A stretch of 64,000 nt of DNA from Flavobacteriaceae bacterium YJPT1-3 (GTDB taxonomy: Bacteria; Bacteroidota; Bacteroidia; Flavobacteriales; Flavobacteriaceae): positions 661,501 through 725,500 of the forward strand of contig CP123444.1 of assembly GCA_029866965.1 (NCBI GenBank), given 5' to 3'. Positions within the stretch are counted from its first letter, which is position 1. Every line of letters starts with the position of its first letter. The position numbers and the translations under genes were made by a program. The notes beneath the pieces were generated by a model that was not told the origin of the DNA, made no database searches, and saw nothing but the letters and a program-made list of their open reading frames with translations. Below, piece by piece: positions 61,833 to 64,000 of the stretch.

Positions 61833-61850
61833 AACGAAAACGTTTTCGTT
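61833..61850. promoter_or_regulatory. Perfect 18-bp LacI-family-type operator upstream of the sugar operon
   Basis: AACGAAAACGTTTTCGTT is a perfect palindrome with the central CG and AACG...CGTT arms typical of LacI/GalR-family binding sites. It lies 166 bp upstream of the SSS start (118 bp from the alternative start) and touches the last base of queG. No LacI-family gene is in the window. Confidence 0.75.
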
Positions 61851-62776
61851 CAGGAATGCTTCTTGACAAACTGAATATTGCGGGTAAGCCCTTCAAATTT
61901 GGTGCGCTTTACGGCCGATTTTCGGAAGACCTCGTTAAAGGTATCGCGGGTAAGTTCCTCCCAGTCGGCTTTCTTCATGCTGAGCAATTCCGGATGCGCA
62001 TCAAAAAGGGGCTCCCGGTGGGGTTTGCTAAACCGATTCCAAGGGCAAACGTCCTGACAGACATCACAACCGAAGATCCAATCGTCCATTTTCGCTTTCG
62101 CGAAAGCGGGAATTGCCTCTTTAAGCTCAATCGTAAAGTAGGAAATGCACTTGCTGCCATCTACCTTGTAGGGCTCGACGATGGCCTGAGTAGGACAGGC
62201 ATCGATGCAGGCAGTACAGGTACCGCAATGGTCCATTACGGGAGTGTCAGCTTCCAACTCCAGATCGATGATCAGTTCAGCAATAAAATAGAAGGAGCCC
62301 GTTTGCTTGGAAAGCACATTGGTGTGTTTACCCATCCAACCCAGACCACTTTTGACGGCCCAGGCCTTGTCGAGCACCGGTGCCGAGTCTACAAAGACTC
62401 GTCCATCTACCGCTCCAATCTGCTCTCGAATGACAAAGAGCAGTTCTTTCAGTTTATTCTTGATGACCCAATGGTAGTCTTTGCCATAGGCGTATTTGGA
62501 GATTTTGTAACTCTCCTCTTGCTGGGTTTGTTCAGGGTAGTAGTTGAGCAGTAAGGAGACCACACTTTTGGCACCCGGGACCAGTTTGGTAGGGTCCAAT
62601 CGCTTGTCGAAATGATTTTCCATATAGCTCATTTCCCCATGAAGATTTTCATTCAACCAGCGCTCCAACCGGGGCGCTTCCTCCTCTAAAAATCCGGCTT
62701 TGGAGACACCGCATGACAAAAAACCCAGGCGTTTGGCCTCTGCTTTGATCAGTTGGGTATGTTTTGAAATACTCAT
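61850..62776 (-). CDS. queG: Epoxyqueuosine reductase
   Basis: The 308-residue protein performs the final reduction in queuosine tRNA modification, using cobalamin and two 4Fe-4S clusters. The ferredoxin-like motifs [16 protein letters not shown] (about 183-198) and [11 protein letters not shown] (about 237-247) are intact, as is the [13 protein letters not shown] segment. It is 22 bp downstream of the P450 gene. A palindrome copy encodes PAFAKAK between the two cluster motifs. Confidence 0.95.
   Translation of the reverse strand: MSISKHTQLIKAEAKRLGFLSCGVSKAGFLEEEAPRLERWLNENLHGEMSYMENHFDKRLDPTKLVPGAKSVVSLLLNYYPEQTQQEESYKISKYAYGKDYHWVIKNKLKELLFVIREQIGAVDGRVFVDSAPVLDKAWAVKSGLGWMGKHTNVLSKQTGSFYFIAELIIDLELEADTPVMDHCGTCTACIDACPTQAIVEPYKVDGSKCISYFTIELKEAIPAFAKAKMDDWIFGCDVCQDVCPWNRFSKPHREPLFDAHPELLSMKKADWEELTRDTFNEVFRKSAVKRTKFEGLTRNIQFVKKHS
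62094..62107. repeat. Palindrome GCTTTCGCGAAAGC, copy 10
   Basis: Exact copy in queG (AFAKA on the minus strand); 16-bp form at 62093-62108. Confidence 0.9.
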
Positions 62777-62798
62777 GGACCGGATGCCGATTTATCGC

Positions 62799-64000
62799 TT
62801 AGGCTCGTGGTATAAACTCCAAACGGGCCTCTTTGGGCTTAAGGGTGATCAGTGGTTTGATGCTGATGGGGCTGTCTTTAGGCGTAATGGAAAAACGCCG
62901 CATGATCGCTGCAATAGCCAGGATCATTTCATACATGGCAAAATTATTTCCAATACACATACGGGGTCCGGCACCAAAAGGATAGTAATAATTAGCGTAG
63001 GTCATTTTGTTCTCCGGATCAAAGCGAGCAGGGTCAAAACGTTCCGGCTCCTCCCAATAGTCGGGGTGACGATGGATCTCATAGCAAGAAAGAAGCACAT
63101 TGGTCCCTTTAGGGATTTTGAAGCCCTCAAATTCATCATCTTCCAAACTGATCCGATCAATGAAATAAGCCGGTGGATACAGCCGCATACTCTCTTCAAG
63201 CACTTGTTTGGTGTAGGTGCACTGCTGGATCAACTCCATCAACGAAAGTTCTTTATTCCCAGCCTCGGTGACTTCCTCGTAGATACGCTGCTGTGCCTCC
63301 TGATTTCTGGCTAGTAATTCGCACGTAAAGGTGAGCGCATTGGAGGTGGTCTCATGACCTGCGGTAAACAGGATCAATATTTCGTCAATAAGTTGTTCTT
63401 CCGCAATAGCGCTACCGTCCTCATAACGGGCATCCAGTAACATATCCAGAAGGTCTCCCTGGCGCTCGCCGCTTTCTTTTCTTGCGTTGACGATATCTTT
63501 TAAAATCTGGCGGGCTTCCTTGGTCAGAGCAAGTGTACGATCGATGGCCCCACCCCAGTCGAACCACCATTTTTTAAAGGGCTGACGAAGTTCTTTGACC
63601 AGCATACGTTGCGCGGACTCGGTGATGTACTGCAAACGATTGATCTCCTCTTCTCCAGCCGCGCTGCTGAACAGGGATTTGACCACTGTTTGGAAGGCCA
63701 GGTCGTTGAAAATGGGGAAAATGTCACGTTCTTCGTTGACGACTATTTTATCCAATTCGGCCACTACAGCTTGCTGCATGGTATCGAGCAGCTGCACCAG
63801 CTGCTTTTTGTGGAAAGCCGGTTGGATCAGCTTGCGCTGCTTTTTCCAGAGTTCGCCATTAGCGGTAAGCAATCCGTGCCCAATGTACTTGGACAGGTCT
63901 TTGGTCTGTATGGGTGATTTTTCGTAATTGCGTTGGTTTTTTTGCAGTACATGTTCAGCCAATCCGGGGCTTCGTGTAAAGATAATGGTCTCAAAGGGCG
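62799..64000 (-). CDS. Cytochrome P450 (N-terminal end beyond right edge)
   Basis: The frame stays open past the TTG at 63962 to the window edge (PFETIIFTRSPGLAEH), so the true start is outside. P450 landmarks are complete: WKKQRKLIQPAFH (helix C), the I-helix AGHETTSNAL, ExxR in EESMR, and the heme loop FGAGPRMCIGNN with its cysteine codon at 62955-62957. It resembles soluble bacterial P450s related to the CYP102/CYP4-like group; substrate unknown and no ferredoxin gene nearby. queG follows in the same direction. Confidence 0.93.
   Translation of the reverse strand, partial: PFETIIFTRSPGLAEHVLQKNQRNYEKSPIQTKDLSKYIGHGLLTANGELWKKQRKLIQPAFHKKQLVQLLDTMQQAVVAELDKIVVNEERDIFPIFNDLAFQTVVKSLFSSAAGEEEINRLQYITESAQRMLVKELRQPFKKWWFDWGGAIDRTLALTKEARQILKDIVNARKESGERQGDLLDMLLDARYEDGSAIAEEQLIDEILILFTAGHETTSNALTFTCELLARNQEAQQRIYEEVTEAGNKELSLMELIQQCTYTKQVLEESMRLYPPAYFIDRISLEDDEFEGFKIPKGTNVLLSCYEIHRHPDYWEEPERFDPARFDPENKMTYANYYYPFGAGPRMCIGNNFAMYEMILAIAAIMRRFSITPKDSPISIKPLITLKPKEARLEFIPRA

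Noticed and set aside
4897-62107. The spaced palindromes as a CRISPR array or transcription-factor operators
   Set aside because: Copies are kilobases apart, mostly inside coding sequence and not near promoters.
61856-62554. Long plus-strand ORF (232 codons) opposite queG
   Set aside because: queG on the other strand has complete Fe-S motifs; the plus ORF is a compositional shadow.
1-64000. tRNA, rRNA, riboswitch or IS elements
   Set aside because: I looked through all intergenic gaps and saw no cloverleaf, rRNA-like or transposase signal; small non-coding RNAs cannot be excluded without a covariance search.

Overview
The window is a stretch of ordinary chromosome from a member of the Bacteroidota, almost certainly a (probably marine) flavobacterium of the family Flavobacteriaceae. 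The evidence is the type IX secretion and gliding genes (sprA, remB, a PorP/SprF-like protein and a type B sorting-domain protein), TonB proteins with the Bacteroidota C-terminal pattern, Bacteroidota-type promoters (TTG, about 20 nt, TAnnTTTG) and weak use of Shine-Dalgarno sites. I count 55 protein genes, two of them cut by the window edges. I saw no tRNA, rRNA, CRISPR array, insertion sequence or prophage.

Layout. 1-2576: tig-clpP-clpX (protein folding and proteolysis), read leftward. 2704-4559: a small membrane protein, an alpha/beta hydrolase and pdxJ, leftward. 4639-12827: a rightward envelope and housekeeping run, CBS-nadK-OMP-uppS-bamA-two Skp/OmpH chaperones-murI. 12824-15759: a LytTR response regulator and a TPR sensor kinase. 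15956-20025: a VWA protein and a T9SS cargo/PorP pair. 20155-24403: a frameshifted Nfu-type Fe-S protein, dodecin, a thioredoxin-fold DUF255 protein and MscS. 24407-32369: a seven-gene MacAB-TolC-like export operon with two permeases and two adaptors, ending in tsaB. 32524-37832: a cytochrome oxidase assembly and subunit cluster (heme O synthase, two subunit III genes, subunit IV, SCO, DUF420). 37976-39267: an MBL hydrolase and a lipoprotein. 39318-51900: the gliding and T9SS locus ruvA-sprA-gcvH-vanZ-tonB-tonB-remB. 51901-52251: a 66-bp tandem repeat. 52252-54549: maeB. 54626-61667: a sugar operon (SSS and MFS transporters, trehalase, an alpha/alpha-barrel glycosidase, a PfkB kinase). 61850-64000: queG and a cytochrome P450.

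Most noteworthy signals: (1) a 14-bp palindrome, GCTTTCGCGAAAGC, occurs ten times exactly, nine of them inside genes in only two reading frames; (2) the trehalase looks like the calcium-dependent fungal neutral trehalases, including an EF-hand-like loop; (3) its operon is preceded by a perfect 18-bp LacI-type operator; (4) remB appears to begin with a TonB C-terminal-like domain, directly after two tonB genes; (5) a one-base frameshift truncates the Nfu gene; (6) two mutually exclusive hairpins lie between tig and clpP. I found no clear candidate for a wholly new defence or mobile system; the palindrome is the best candidate for an undescribed genome-wide signal.
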